Source: Azonexus sp. (GTDB lineage: Bacteria; Pseudomonadota; Gammaproteobacteria; Burkholderiales; Rhodocyclaceae). Taken from it: DNA of 64,000 bases. The position numbers and the translations under genes are program-made. Location of the stretch: the NCBI GenBank assembly GCA_031274715.1, contig JAISPT010000079.1:1-64000 (forward strand). Reading direction: 5' to 3'. The notes beneath the pieces are model-generated. The model searched no databases. It was not told the DNA's origin and saw only the letters and a program-made list of their open reading frames with translations. Shown one piece after another: positions 18,728 through 27,365 of the stretch. How positions within the stretch are numbered: position 1 is the stretch's first letter; each line of letters opens with the position of its first letter.

Positions 18728-19165
18728 ATGTACCATGAGCCAGAGCATTACCTCGACAACGACGCCACCACCGCTCGGTTGATGGCCCATGCCAGATTGC
18801 TGCTCAAGCTTTCCCGCCGTTTCGCAACGCTCGCCCCTACAGGGTTGCGCCACGCCGCACATATTGCCAACTACCAGTCGGGGACAGTCGTTATCCACAC
18901 CGAAAACGGTGCGGTCGCCGCTAAGTTACGCCAGATGAGCCAGCGTTTGTGCGACGAGTTATCAAAAGGAGGCCCAGAGTGTAACGGCATGCTGGTAAAA
19001 GTACAACCCCGACAATACCCTTTGCGATCAATCGCTTCGATACAAAAACCGCTTTCCGCCCAGGCCGTCGCCAGCCTGGAAACGGTTTCCGGCAAGCTGC
19101 CGGAAGGCCCGCTGAAAGGGGCGCTGGCGACCTTGCTGGCGCGCGCCGCCAGAACGATGGAATAA
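18728..19165 (+). CDS. DciA-like (DUF721) protein
   Basis: The 145-residue product carries the DUF721 signature GTVVIHTENGAVAAKLRQMSQRL after an N-terminal helix (TARLMAHARLLLKLSRRF). DUF721 proteins include DciA, which helps load the replicative helicase in bacteria lacking DnaC. The ATG at 18728 was chosen because the domain starts soon after; the frame is open further upstream. It is divergent from the M23 gene, and a long hairpin follows its stop. Confidence 0.75.
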   Translation: MYHEPEHYLDNDATTARLMAHARLLLKLSRRFATLAPTGLRHAAHIANYQSGTVVIHTENGAVAAKLRQMSQRLCDELSKGGPECNGMLVKVQPRQYPLRSIASIQKPLSAQAVASLETVSGKLPEGPLKGALATLLARAARTME

Positions 19166-19172
19166 CGACAAG

Positions 19173-19244
19173 AAGCCGCAAAGAACGCAAGGAACACAAA
19201 GAGGCGGATGTTTTTCTTTGCGCTCTGTGCGTTCTTTGCGGTTT
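19173..19244. repeat. Long imperfect hairpin, CGCAAAGAACGC type repeat
   Basis: The left arm (AAGCCGCAAAGAACGCAAGG onward, from 19173) and right arm (CTTTGCGCTCTGTGCGTTCT onward, from 19216) pair over about 28 bp with roughly five mismatches. The hairpin lies between the convergent DciA-like gene and the small membrane protein gene and may end both transcripts. Similar CGCAAAGAACGC palindromes are frequent intergenic repeats in environmental proteobacteria (recollection, not searched). Confidence 0.6.
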
Positions 19245-19281
19245 CACAGCGCGTTGGGCCAAGCGCAAACGTAGGGCGACC

Positions 19282-19470
19282 CTACAATGGAATGACGGCA
19301 ATCCGCTCAATGATCATCAGGGCGAAGACGACCAGTGCGAAGACGAGGCCCCAGCGGAACAGGCGCCAGGACAGCACCAGCCAAGAGCGATTGCCGGTCA
19401 GGACGTAGAACAGCAAGCCAGCACCGATGGCGATTGCCAGGATGACTGCCAGCAGGCGCAGCAGCCACAT
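19282..19470 (-). CDS. Small two-helix membrane protein
   Basis: The 62-residue protein has two hydrophobic helices (LLRLLAVILAIAIGAGLLFYVL and WGLVFALVVFALMIIERIAV) separated by a short polar loop with Arg and Trp (TGNRSWLVLSWRLFR). It begins eight bases after the lpxC stop, on the same strand, so it is probably the last gene of the dcw-lpxC transcript. I do not recognise a function. Confidence 0.7.
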   Translation of the reverse strand: MWLLRLLAVILAIAIGAGLLFYVLTGNRSWLVLSWRLFRWGLVFALVVFALMIIERIAVIPL

Positions 19471-19477
19471 TGGCGGA

Positions 19478-20392
19478 TCAGGCGGCCTGGGTCAGCCAGC
19501 GGGTAACGCCGGCGGGTGCCCGGGCGGCATCGGCGAAGCTGACCATTTCCCAGGCATTTGGGCTGTTCAGCAGTTCGCGGGCCAGCAGGTTGTTCAGCGC
19601 GTGGCCGCCTTTGTGCGAGGAATAGGCGGCAAGTAGTGGATGGCCGATCAGGTAAAGGTCGCCCACCGCATCGAGAATCTTGTGTTTGACGAATTCGTCG
19701 CCGTAGCGCAGGCCGTCCTGGTTGAGCACGCGGAATTCGTCGAGGACGATCGCGTTCTCCAGGCCACCGCCGAGAGCCAGGCCATTCTCGCGCAGATATT
19801 CGACTTCCTGCATGAAACCGAAGGTACGAGCGCGGGCGACTTCGCGGATGTAGGAGTGCTCAGCGAAATCGATCTCGGCACGCTGCGCCGACTTGTCGAT
19901 GGCTGGGTGGTTGAAGACAATCGAGAAGGCCAGACGGTAGCCATCGTAAGGCGTAAAGCGGGCCCACTTGTCGCCGTCGCGGACTTCGACGGCGCGGGTG
20001 ATGCGGATGAATTTTTTGGCGGCATTCTGCTCCTCGATGCCGGCGGACTGGATCAGGAACACGAAGGGCGCAGCCGAACCGTCGAGGATGGGTACTTCCG
20101 GCGCATCGAGATCGACCCAGGCGTTGTCGATACCCAGACCGGCGAAAGCAGACATCAGGTGCTCAATGGTACCGACCTTGACGCCGTCCTTTTCGAGGCA
20201 GGAACACATGCGCGTGTCGCCGACCAGGAAGGCGGCGGCGGGAATGTCCACCGGTTCCGGCAGATCGGTGCGACGGAAGACGATGCCTGTATCCGGAGCG
20301 GCCGGGCGCAAGGTCATGTTGACCTTGAAACCGCCGTGCAGGCCGACGCCGGAGGCGCGGATCACGGTCTTCAACGTGCGTTGCTTGAGCAT
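19478..20392 (-). CDS. lpxC: UDP-3-O-acyl-N-acetylglucosamine deacetylase
   Basis: The 304-residue zinc enzyme catalyses the committed step of lipid A synthesis. Zinc ligands and active-site segments are IEHLMSAFAGLGIDNAWVDLD, EFVKHKILDAVGDLYLIGHP (His and Asp ligands) and AYSSHKGGHALNN. The start MLKQRTLKTVIRASGVGLHG at 20392 is the family start, although the frame is open 29 codons upstream. It lies 83 bp after ftsZ with a perfect hairpin in between, the usual end of the dcw cluster. Confidence 0.97.
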   Translation of the reverse strand: MLKQRTLKTVIRASGVGLHGGFKVNMTLRPAAPDTGIVFRRTDLPEPVDIPAAAFLVGDTRMCSCLEKDGVKVGTIEHLMSAFAGLGIDNAWVDLDAPEVPILDGSAAPFVFLIQSAGIEEQNAAKKFIRITRAVEVRDGDKWARFTPYDGYRLAFSIVFNHPAIDKSAQRAEIDFAEHSYIREVARARTFGFMQEVEYLRENGLALGGGLENAIVLDEFRVLNQDGLRYGDEFVKHKILDAVGDLYLIGHPLLAAYSSHKGGHALNNLLARELLNSPNAWEMVSFADAARAPAGVTRWLTQAA

Positions 20393-20419
20393 GCCAAGTA
20401 CTTGAATGTCTTTGGGAAA

Positions 20420-20446
20420 GCGCCACATTGTAGCACAATGCGGCGC
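20420..20446 (-). terminator. Hairpin between ftsZ and lpxC
   Basis: On the minus strand GCGCCGCATTGT and ACAATGTGGCGC pair over 12 bp around a three-base GCT loop, with one G-U pair. TTTCCC rather than a true T run follows. It may be a partial terminator or mRNA-stability hairpin lowering lpxC expression relative to ftsZ. Confidence 0.5.
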
Positions 20447-20475
20447 CCCCTTTTTCAGAGAACGTAGGCGCCAGC

Positions 20476-21654
20476 TCAATCCGCCTGCTTACGCAGGAAA
20501 GCCGGGATGTCGTAGCGATCGACACCGCTGTTGGCCAGCGCCTCGACGGTGACGTTGCGTTTGCGGACGACAGCCGGCACGTCGGCAATCTGGTTGTAGT
20601 CAATCGCCGAACCGCTACTGAAGGCAACAGCATCGCTGGTGCCGGTCGCCATGGCCTGAACCACCGGGGTATTGATGACCTCGAAGGACTGGCGTTTGGC
20701 GGCGACCTGGCCGAGGCCGGTGGCGACTACGGTGACGCGCAAGGCGTCGCCCATCAGCTCGTCGTAGACGGCGCCGAAGATGATGTGGGCGTCCTCGGCG
20801 GCGAAGGTCTTGACGGTGTTCATCACCTCGTTGACTTCCTTCATCTTCAGGTTGCCCTTGGCGGCGGTGATATTGACCAACACGCCGCGCGCGCCCGACA
20901 GGTTGATACCTTCGAGCAGCGGCGAGGCGACAGCCTGCTCGGCGGCGATGCGAGCCCGGTCAACGCCAGCGGCGGCGGCCGAACCCATCATGGCGCGACC
21001 CATCTCGCCCATGACCGTGCGCACGTCCTCGAAGTCGACGTTGACCAGGCCCGGGTAGGTGATGATCTCGGCGATACCACCGACCGCGCTCTTCAGCACG
21101 TCGTCGGCCGCTTTGAAGCAATCGTCGACGTCGGCATCGTCGCCCATGACTTCCATCAGCTTGTCGTTGAGGATGACGATCAGCGAATCGACATGCTTGG
21201 CGAACTCGGCGACGCCGGCTTCGGCGGCCTTCATGCGCTTGCCGCCTTCGAAGGAGAACGGCTTGGTGACCACGCCGACGGTCAGGATGCCCATTTCACG
21301 TGCCACCTCAGCCACCACCGGGGCGGCGCCAGTGCCGGTACCGCCACCCATGCCGGCGGTGATGAAGGCCATGTGGGCGCCTTCGAGGCTGGCGCGGATG
21401 TCGTCGCGGTGTGCCTGCGCAGCTTCCTGGCCCTTTTCCGGTTTGGCGCCGGCGCCCAGCCCGCTCTGGCCGAGCGACAGCTTGGTCGATGCAGCGTTGC
21501 GCCCCAAGGCCTGGGCATCGGTATTGGCGGCAATGAATTCGACGCCGTTGACCCCTTCACGGATCATGTGCTCGATGGCGTTGCCCCCGGCACCGCCGAC
21601 CCCGAACACCTTGATGATGGTGCCCAATTCTTCCTTCTCGATAATTTCAAACAT
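20476..21654 (-). CDS. ftsZ: Cell division GTPase FtsZ
   Basis: The 392-residue tubulin homologue forms the Z ring. The GTP-binding motif is FITAGMGGGTGTGAAPVVAE, with VGGAGGNAIEHM at the N-terminus and the T7 loop region VNVDFEDVRTVMGEMGRAMMG. A variable linker precedes the conserved C-terminal peptide DIPAFLRKQAD, the docking site for FtsA and ZipA. A strong GAGGAGGT site precedes the ATG. It follows ftsA by 35 bp. Confidence 0.98.
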   Translation of the reverse strand: MFEIIEKEELGTIIKVFGVGGAGGNAIEHMIREGVNGVEFIAANTDAQALGRNAASTKLSLGQSGLGAGAKPEKGQEAAQAHRDDIRASLEGAHMAFITAGMGGGTGTGAAPVVAEVAREMGILTVGVVTKPFSFEGGKRMKAAEAGVAEFAKHVDSLIVILNDKLMEVMGDDADVDDCFKAADDVLKSAVGGIAEIITYPGLVNVDFEDVRTVMGEMGRAMMGSAAAAGVDRARIAAEQAVASPLLEGINLSGARGVLVNITAAKGNLKMKEVNEVMNTVKTFAAEDAHIIFGAVYDELMGDALRVTVVATGLGQVAAKRQSFEVINTPVVQAMATGTSDAVAFSSGSAIDYNQIADVPAVVRKRNVTVEALANSGVDRYDIPAFLRKQAD

Positions 21655-21689
21655 AACTACCTCCTCTGAAAAAACGGTTCAAATGCCCA

Positions 21690-22919
21690 TCAGAAATTTT
21701 TCGCCAGCCACGACTTCATGCTCTGGAAGACGTCGCTAAACCCCTGCTTTTCCTGGATTTTCTGGCCACGCTTGCGCTGCGCCTGAGCTTCGAGCAGCAG
21801 GCCACAGGCGGTCGAAAAGCGTGGACTCTGCACCACGTCGGCCAGGCTACCGGTGTATTTCGGACAACCTAGGCGCACTGGCATGTGGAAAATTTCCTCG
21901 CCCAGCTCAACCATGCCGGGCATCACGCTGGCACCGCCGGTCAGCACGATGCCGGAGGACAGCACCTCCTCGAAGCCAGCGCGGCGCAGCTCGTTCTGGA
22001 TCAACTCGTAGAGCTCCTCGACACGCGGCTGGATGACGTCGGCCAGCGCCTTGCGCGACAGTTTGCGGCTTGGCCGGTCGTCGACGCCGGCGACGTCCAT
22101 GTTGGCCACGGCGTCGGCCAACTGCGACAGGGCGCAACCGTACTTGCACTTGATGTCCTCGGCCTCGCGCGTCGGCGTGCGCAGAGCCATGGCGATGTCG
22201 TTGGTGATCTGGTCGCCGGCAATGGGAATCACCGAGGTGTGGCGGATCGCCCCCTGGGTCCACACGGCGAGATCGGTAGTGCCGCCGCCGATGTCGATCA
22301 GGCAGACGCCAAGATCCTTCTCGTCCTCGGACAGCACGGCGTAGCTGGAAGCCAGCGGCTGCAATACCAGATCGTTGACCTCCAGGCCGCAACGGCGCAC
22401 GCACTTGACGATGTTCTGGGCGGCCGAGACGGCGCCGGTAACGATGTGCGTCTTGACCTCCAGGCGCATGCCGCTCATGCCGATCGGCTCGCGGATACCA
22501 TCCTGGCCGTCGATGACGAACTCCTGGGTGAGGATGTGCAGAATCTCCTGGTCGGCCGGAATCGGCATGGCCTTGGCCGTCTCGATGACGCGCTCGATAT
22601 CGGCCTGGGTCACTTCCTTATCCTTGATCGCCACCATGCCGTTGGAGTTGAAACTCTTGATGTGGCTGCCGGCGATTCCGGTATAGACGTCGCGCACCTT
22701 GCAGTCAGCCATCAACTCGACCTCCTGGATCACCCGGCTGATGGTATGCACCGTCTCCTCGATGTTGACCACAACCCCCTTGCGCAGCCCGCGCGAATCC
22801 TGCGAGCCCATGCCGATCACGTTGAGATGACCCTCGGGGTCGATCTCGGCGACCAGCGCGAGAATCTTCGACGTGCCGATGTCGAGTCCGACGATCATGT
22901 CCTTGTTGTCCCTGCTCAT
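21690..22919 (-). CDS. ftsA: Cell division protein FtsA
   Basis: The 409-residue actin-like protein tethers FtsZ to the membrane. Nucleotide-binding segments are MIVGLDIGTSKILALVAEID, CLIDIGGGTTDLAVWTQG and SGIVLTGGASVMPGM. The SHS2 (1C) domain is present, and the C-terminal amphipathic helix FQSMKSWLAKNF is the membrane-targeting sequence. The start MSRDNKD at 22919 lies just after ftsQ, and a longer frame overlaps ftsQ. Confidence 0.97.
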   Translation of the reverse strand: MSRDNKDMIVGLDIGTSKILALVAEIDPEGHLNVIGMGSQDSRGLRKGVVVNIEETVHTISRVIQEVELMADCKVRDVYTGIAGSHIKSFNSNGMVAIKDKEVTQADIERVIETAKAMPIPADQEILHILTQEFVIDGQDGIREPIGMSGMRLEVKTHIVTGAVSAAQNIVKCVRRCGLEVNDLVLQPLASSYAVLSEDEKDLGVCLIDIGGGTTDLAVWTQGAIRHTSVIPIAGDQITNDIAMALRTPTREAEDIKCKYGCALSQLADAVANMDVAGVDDRPSRKLSRKALADVIQPRVEELYELIQNELRRAGFEEVLSSGIVLTGGASVMPGMVELGEEIFHMPVRLGCPKYTGSLADVVQSPRFSTACGLLLEAQAQRKRGQKIQEKQGFSDVFQSMKSWLAKNF

Positions 22920-22923
22920 GGTT

Positions 22924-23664
22924 CTAATTTCCCTTCCCCCCGCCCGCGAGACGCATGGCGAAACCATTCGGATACCGCAAATCGACCATTTCCGGATGCG
23001 TCGCCAACTTGCCGATGGTGTCCGGATAGGTCTCGATAAAGCGCTGCAAGCGCCCGCTCAGCGGTGCCTTGGGCTGCTCGCGGCCCATGTTCACCACCAT
23101 GCCGCTGGCCAGCTTCATCTGCCAGGCCAGGCGCGGCGTCAGCAACAAGCGCACCGGCCGCTCGCCGACCGCCGCGAACTGGGCAAGCAGTTCGCCATAC
23201 CGGGCCAGCACTTCCGGCGCCGTGCCCAGCGGCCCGTAGAGCAACGGCAAAGCCGCCAGCCGCTCGGCGCCAGCTACCGCAGCGAACACCTCGCCATAGC
23301 TGTTGACCAGCTCGCTGCGTCCCTCGCCCCAGCGCGCCACGGCGCGATGCTCCTCGATCCGCACCTCCAGACGCGCCGGCCAGACCCGCCGGACCTGCAC
23401 CTTGCGCACCCAGGGCAAGCGCTCCAAGGCGCCGCCCACCGCTTCCAGGTTGACGCTGAAGAAGTTGCCCTTCAGTACCGGTTGCAGCACCCGCTCGACT
23501 TCCTCGCGCCGGGTATTGGCCAGCGGCTCGGCGAAATCCACTCGCTCGATCGGCAAAGCCGGCACGCGCGCCACCCAGACGGCCGCCGCCGCCAGCGCAG
23601 CAGCAGCCGCCGCCAGCAGCAGCAGGTCGGCCAGCGCGTTGAGCAAGTGCGGTTTGTTCCACAT
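22924..23664 (-). CDS. ftsQ: Cell division protein FtsQ
   Basis: The 246-residue bitopic protein has a short cytoplasmic tail (MWNKPHLLNA), one transmembrane helix (ADLLLLAAAAAALAAAAVWVAR) and a periplasmic POTRA domain (LPIERVDFAEPLANTRREEVER). The FtsQ beta domain follows, ending with VDLRYPNGFAMRL. It links early and late divisome parts with FtsL and FtsB. Its start is nine bases beyond the ddlB stop. Five bp separate its stop from the ftsA start. Confidence 0.95.
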   Translation of the reverse strand: MWNKPHLLNALADLLLLAAAAAALAAAAVWVARVPALPIERVDFAEPLANTRREEVERVLQPVLKGNFFSVNLEAVGGALERLPWVRKVQVRRVWPARLEVRIEEHRAVARWGEGRSELVNSYGEVFAAVAGAERLAALPLLYGPLGTAPEVLARYGELLAQFAAVGERPVRLLLTPRLAWQMKLASGMVVNMGREQPKAPLSGRLQRFIETYPDTIGKLATHPEMVDLRYPNGFAMRLAGGGKGN

Positions 23665-23672
23665 TCATCGTC

Positions 23673-24698
23673 TCAGTGAGTTGCTCCGGGCTGAAGCCCG
23701 GAGCTTCCTCGCCACGAGTTTGGGGCGCCTTCGGCGCCAGACTTGCTTGTCTCGCTCACCCCGCCATTCATGGCGGGGCTTGCGCTCGACCCGTGGTCGT
23801 TGGTAGCCAGTTCGAGTACGCGGCGCACCAGCGCCGGATAGTCCAAACCGACGGCGCGGGCGGCCATCGGCACCAGGGAGTGATCCGTCATGCCCGGCGC
23901 TGTGTTCACTTCCAGGAAATAGTGGCGGCCGGCCTCGTCCATCAGGAAATCGACCCGTCCCCAGCCGCGGCCGCCGATCAGGCGGAAAGCTTCCAGCGCC
24001 TGCTGGCGGATCTCCGCCTCCCGCGCCGGCGGCAAACCGCAGGGGCAGAGGTAGCGCGTGTCGTCGCGGTTGTACTTGGCTTCGTAGTCGTACCACTCGG
24101 TGGCCGGCTCGATCTTGATGATCGGCAGGGCCTCGTTACCGACGATGCCGACCGTGTATTCGCCGCCCATGACGCCCTGCTCGGCCAGCACCAGCGAATC
24201 GTATTGCGCCGCCTCGACGTAGGCCGCGGCCAGCGTACCGGGTACCTTGACCTTGCTGATGCCGATCGACGAACCCTCATGTACCGGCTTGACGAACAGC
24301 GGCAGACCGAGCGCCTGCTCAACGGCGGCGAAATCGGCATCGGCACCAAGCAGCGCGTAGTCGGGTACCGGCAGGCCGACGGCCTGCCACAACAACTTGG
24401 TACGGAACTTGTCCATGCCCAGGGCCGAGGCCATAACGCCGGAACCGGTGTAGGGAATGCCCATCAGTTCGAGCGCCCCCTGGATCGTGCCGTCCTCGCC
24501 GTAGCAGCCATGCAACGCAATGAAGGCGCGGTCGTAATCCTTGAGCGTGGCCAGCGGCTGCGTTGCCGGATCGAAGGGATGGGCATCGACGCCCTGCCCC
24601 TGCAGTGCAGCCAGCACCCGCCCACCGCTATTCAAGGAAACCTCGCGCTCGGCGGACGTTCCACCGAAAAGTACCGCGACCTTGCCGAAACCGCTCAT
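23673..24698 (-). CDS. ddlB: D-alanine-D-alanine ligase with a repeat-derived C-terminal tail
   Basis: The 341-residue ATP-grasp ligase makes D-Ala-D-Ala for the cell wall. Segments are VAVLFGGTSAEREVSLNSG, FIALHGCYGEDGTIQGALEL, LFVKPVHEGSSIGISKVK, WGRVDFLMDEAGRHYFLEVN and TAPGMTDHSLVPMAARA. The normal fold ends near ELA at residue 298, close to the usual 300-310. The last 43 residues (TNDHGSSASPAMNGG onward) are read from a palindromic REP-like segment and have no family counterpart. The start at 24698 overlaps the murC stop (ATGA). Confidence 0.95.
   Translation of the reverse strand: MSGFGKVAVLFGGTSAEREVSLNSGGRVLAALQGQGVDAHPFDPATQPLATLKDYDRAFIALHGCYGEDGTIQGALELMGIPYTGSGVMASALGMDKFRTKLLWQAVGLPVPDYALLGADADFAAVEQALGLPLFVKPVHEGSSIGISKVKVPGTLAAAYVEAAQYDSLVLAEQGVMGGEYTVGIVGNEALPIIKIEPATEWYDYEAKYNRDDTRYLCPCGLPPAREAEIRQQALEAFRLIGGRGWGRVDFLMDEAGRHYFLEVNTAPGMTDHSLVPMAARAVGLDYPALVRRVLELATNDHGSSASPAMNGGVSETSKSGAEGAPNSWRGSSGLQPGATH
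23683..23778. repeat. REP-like cluster of three hairpins inside the 3' end of ddlB
   Basis: Three perfect palindromes follow one another: GCTCCGGGCT/AGCCCGGAGC (23683-23704), GGCGCC-TTC-GGCGCC (23724-23738) and CCCCGCCA-TTCA-TGGCGGGG (23759-23778). They are read in frame as the tail of DdlB. The arrangement resembles REP/BIME units; no other copy was seen in the window. Confidence 0.65.
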
Positions 24699-26101
24699 TG
24701 CCACTCCACCAGTTTGCCCGGCACAGCGCCGACCGAGCCGGCACCCATGCACAACACCACGTCGCCATCGCGGGCGACTTCCATAATCGTTTGCGGCAGC
24801 GCCGCGATATCCTCGACGAACACCGGCTCGACCTTGCCGGCGACGCGCAGGGCGCGCGCCAGCGAGCGGCCGTCGGCGGCGACGATCGGTGCCTCGCCGG
24901 CGGCATAGACCTCGGCCAGACACAGCGCGTCAACAGTGCTCAAGACCTTGACGAAATCCTCGAAGCAGTCGCGGGTGCGCGTATAGCGGTGCGGCTGGAA
25001 AGCCAGCAGCAGACGGCGGCCGGGGAAGGCGCCACGGGCGGCAGCCAGCGTCGCGGCCATTTCCACCGGATGGTGGCCGTAGTCGTCGACCAGCGTGAAA
25101 TGGCCGCCCGCCGTTCCGTCGTTGTTACGCAGCGCCACCTCGCCGTAGCGCTGGAAACGCCGGCCGACGCCGCTGAATTCGGCCAGTGCCTTGACGATGG
25201 CAGCGTCCTCGATCTGCACCTCGGAGGCCACGGCAATCGCCGCCAGCGCGTTGAGCACATTGTGCAAACCCGGCGTGTTGAGGGTGATCGGCAGGCGGCT
25301 GGTGCTGCCGTTGACGCGCACGCAGTCGAAATGCATGCGGCCACCGTCGGCAACGATGTTGTCGGCGTAGAAGTTGCAGTCCGGCATCAGGCCGTAGGTG
25401 ACGATCTGCTTGCTGACCTGCGGCATGATGGCGCGCACATTCGGGTCGTCGGCGCAGAGCACGGCGACGCCATAGAACGGCAGGCGATTGAGGAAATCGG
25501 CGAAAGCACCCTTGAGGCGCTCGAAATCGTGACCGTAGGTCTCCATGTGGTCGGCATCGATATTGGTGACCACCGATACCACCGGCGACAGGAACAGGAA
25601 GGAGGCATCCGACTCGTCGGCCTCGGCCACCAGGAAATCGCCGCTGCCCAACCGGGCGTTGGCGCCGGCGGCATTGAGACGGCCGCCGATGACGAAGGTC
25701 GGATCGACGCCGCCTTCGGCCAGGATGCTGGTGACCAGGCTGGTGGTCGTGGTCTTGCCGTGCGTGCCGGCGATGGCGATGCCGTGCTTGAGGCGCATCA
25801 GTTCGGCCAGCATCTGGGCGCGCGGCACGACCGGGATTTTCCGCTCGCGGGCGGCGATCACTTCCGGGTTGTCGGCCTTGACCGCCGTCGATACCACCAC
25901 GGCATCGGCCCCGTCGATGTTGGCGGCGGCATGGCCGATGGTGACCTTGACCCCCTCGCCCTCGAGACGGCGCGTCGTCGCGCTGGCGGCGAGATCGGAA
26001 CCACTGATAGTGAAGTCGAGGTGAGCCAACACCTCGGCGATGCCGCTCATGCCCGAACCGCCGACGCCGACGAAATGGATGTGTTTGACTTTGTGTTTCA
26101 T
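24695..26101 (-). CDS. murC: UDP-N-acetylmuramate-L-alanine ligase
   Basis: The 468-residue Mur ligase adds L-Ala to UDP-MurNAc. The Rossmann entry is HIHFVGVGGSGMSGIAEVLAHL, the ATP loop AGTHGKTTTTSLVTSIL, the central motif EADESDASFLFLSP and the C-terminal segment DDYGHHPVEMAATL. It overlaps murG upstream and ddlB downstream by four bases each. Confidence 0.98.
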   Translation of the reverse strand: MKHKVKHIHFVGVGGSGMSGIAEVLAHLDFTISGSDLAASATTRRLEGEGVKVTIGHAAANIDGADAVVVSTAVKADNPEVIAARERKIPVVPRAQMLAELMRLKHGIAIAGTHGKTTTTSLVTSILAEGGVDPTFVIGGRLNAAGANARLGSGDFLVAEADESDASFLFLSPVVSVVTNIDADHMETYGHDFERLKGAFADFLNRLPFYGVAVLCADDPNVRAIMPQVSKQIVTYGLMPDCNFYADNIVADGGRMHFDCVRVNGSTSRLPITLNTPGLHNVLNALAAIAVASEVQIEDAAIVKALAEFSGVGRRFQRYGEVALRNNDGTAGGHFTLVDDYGHHPVEMAATLAAARGAFPGRRLLLAFQPHRYTRTRDCFEDFVKVLSTVDALCLAEVYAAGEAPIVAADGRSLARALRVAGKVEPVFVEDIAALPQTIMEVARDGDVVLCMGAGSVGAVPGKLVEWQ

Positions 26102-27177
26102 GCCTGATTTCTGTTCATGTTCCTCGCCGCCTCGGCGCAGACGCTCGCCAGATCCGCCGCGGCTGCGGGCCGGGCCAGACTGCGCGCCTTCTCGGCCATT
26201 TCCAGCAATTGGCCGCGACTGTAGTTGCGGATCAGCGCGATGCTGTCGGCGCTCAATTCGTCCTGCGGCAGCAGGAAAGCGCCGCCGACGTTGACCAGGA
26301 AACGGGCGTTAGCGGTCTGATGGTCGTCCACCGCATACGGATAAGGCACCAGAATGCTGGCCACGCCGGCCGCCGCCAGTTCGGCGACGGTCAGCGCGCC
26401 GGCACGGCAGATGACCAGATCGGCCCAGCCGTAAGCACCGGCCATATCCTCGATGAACGGCACGCAATGGGCCTGTACGCCGACCGCCGCGTAATTGGCT
26501 TTTAACTTGTCGATTTGCTTCTCGCCGGCCTGGTGCACGATTTCCGGCTGCTCGTCCGCCGCCAGTTGGGCCATGGCCTGCGGTACCACCTCGTTCAAGG
26601 CGCGGGCGCCGAGACTGCCGCCGATGACCAGCAGGCGCAGAGCGCCCTGACGCCCGGCAAAGCGCTCGGCCGGTAGCGGCAGGGCGGCGATATCGTCGCG
26701 TACCGGATTACCCAGCCACGCCCCCTTGCGCAACACGCCCGGAAAACCGGTGGCGATGCGCCTGGCAACCCAAGCCAGCACGCGATTGGCCAAGCCGACT
26801 ACGGAATTCTGCTCGTGCAGTACCAGTGGAGTACCTGTTAGCGCCACCATCATGCCTCCCGGAAAAGTAATGTAGCCACCCATGCCAAGCACCACATCGG
26901 GCCGCACCTGCCGCAGCGCCTGCCGCGCCTGCCGGAAACCGCGCAGCAGGTTGACCGGCAGCAGCAGCTTGCGCAACAGCCCTTTGCCGCGCAGTGCCTC
27001 AAAACGCACCCAGACCATCTCGAAACCATGCGGCGGCACCAGCCGTGCCTCCATGCCATCCGGATTACCCAGCCAGACCACCCGCCAGCCGGCATCGCGC
27101 ATCTTGTGGGCGACACTCAGGGCCGGGAAGATGTGGCCGCCGGTACCGCCGGCCATGATCAGGATGGTCCTACTCAT
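26098..27177 (-). CDS. murG: Undecaprenyl-PP-MurNAc-pentapeptide N-acetylglucosaminyltransferase
   Basis: The 359-residue GT28 enzyme converts lipid I to lipid II at the inner face of the membrane. Glycine loops are IMAGGTGGHIFPALSVAHKM and GMGGYITFPGGM. The donor-binding part shows VIGGSLGARALNEVVP, FIEDMAGAYGWADLVICRAGALTVAE and a DDHQTANA segment. The start overlaps the stop of an unusual 63-codon frame that fills the gap to ftsW. Confidence 0.97.
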   Translation of the reverse strand: MSRTILIMAGGTGGHIFPALSVAHKMRDAGWRVVWLGNPDGMEARLVPPHGFEMVWVRFEALRGKGLLRKLLLPVNLLRGFRQARQALRQVRPDVVLGMGGYITFPGGMMVALTGTPLVLHEQNSVVGLANRVLAWVARRIATGFPGVLRKGAWLGNPVRDDIAALPLPAERFAGRQGALRLLVIGGSLGARALNEVVPQAMAQLAADEQPEIVHQAGEKQIDKLKANYAAVGVQAHCVPFIEDMAGAYGWADLVICRAGALTVAELAAAGVASILVPYPYAVDDHQTANARFLVNVGGAFLLPQDELSADSIALIRNYSRGQLLEMAEKARSLARPAAAADLASVCAEAARNMNRNQA

Positions 27178-27365
27178 TGGGCGCCTCCGGTTGGCAAACG
27201 CCTGTTTTGTCTCCGGCCGGGCTGCGCCCTTAACTTGCTACGCACGTGATTGGCTCCGACATCACATTCGCTACGCGAATATGAGTCTGCGCCGCAACGA
27301 GCCGCTTCGCGGCGCGTTGTCTGCGACGAAATCGCCAATTGATGAATCCGCGCCATGGCTTTCAC
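27174..27365 (-). CDS. Possible 63-codon repeat-derived frame bridging ftsW and murG
   Basis: A GTG at 27365 overlaps the ftsW stop (GTGA), and the frame stays open until its TGA overlaps the murG ATG (ATGA). The product would be Arg- and Ala-rich (KAMARIHQLAISSQTTRREA, then SYSRSECDVGANHVRS) with no domain I recognise. The DNA is palindrome-rich and looks like an inserted repeat. The frame may matter only to keep ribosomes moving into murG, or it may be chance. Confidence 0.3.
   Translation of the reverse strand: MKAMARIHQLAISSQTTRREAARCGADSYSRSECDVGANHVRSKLRAQPGRRQNRRLPTGGAQ

Noticed and set aside
19173..19244. CRISPR repeat
   Set aside because: A single inverted pair, not an array of direct repeats with spacers; no cas genes are nearby.
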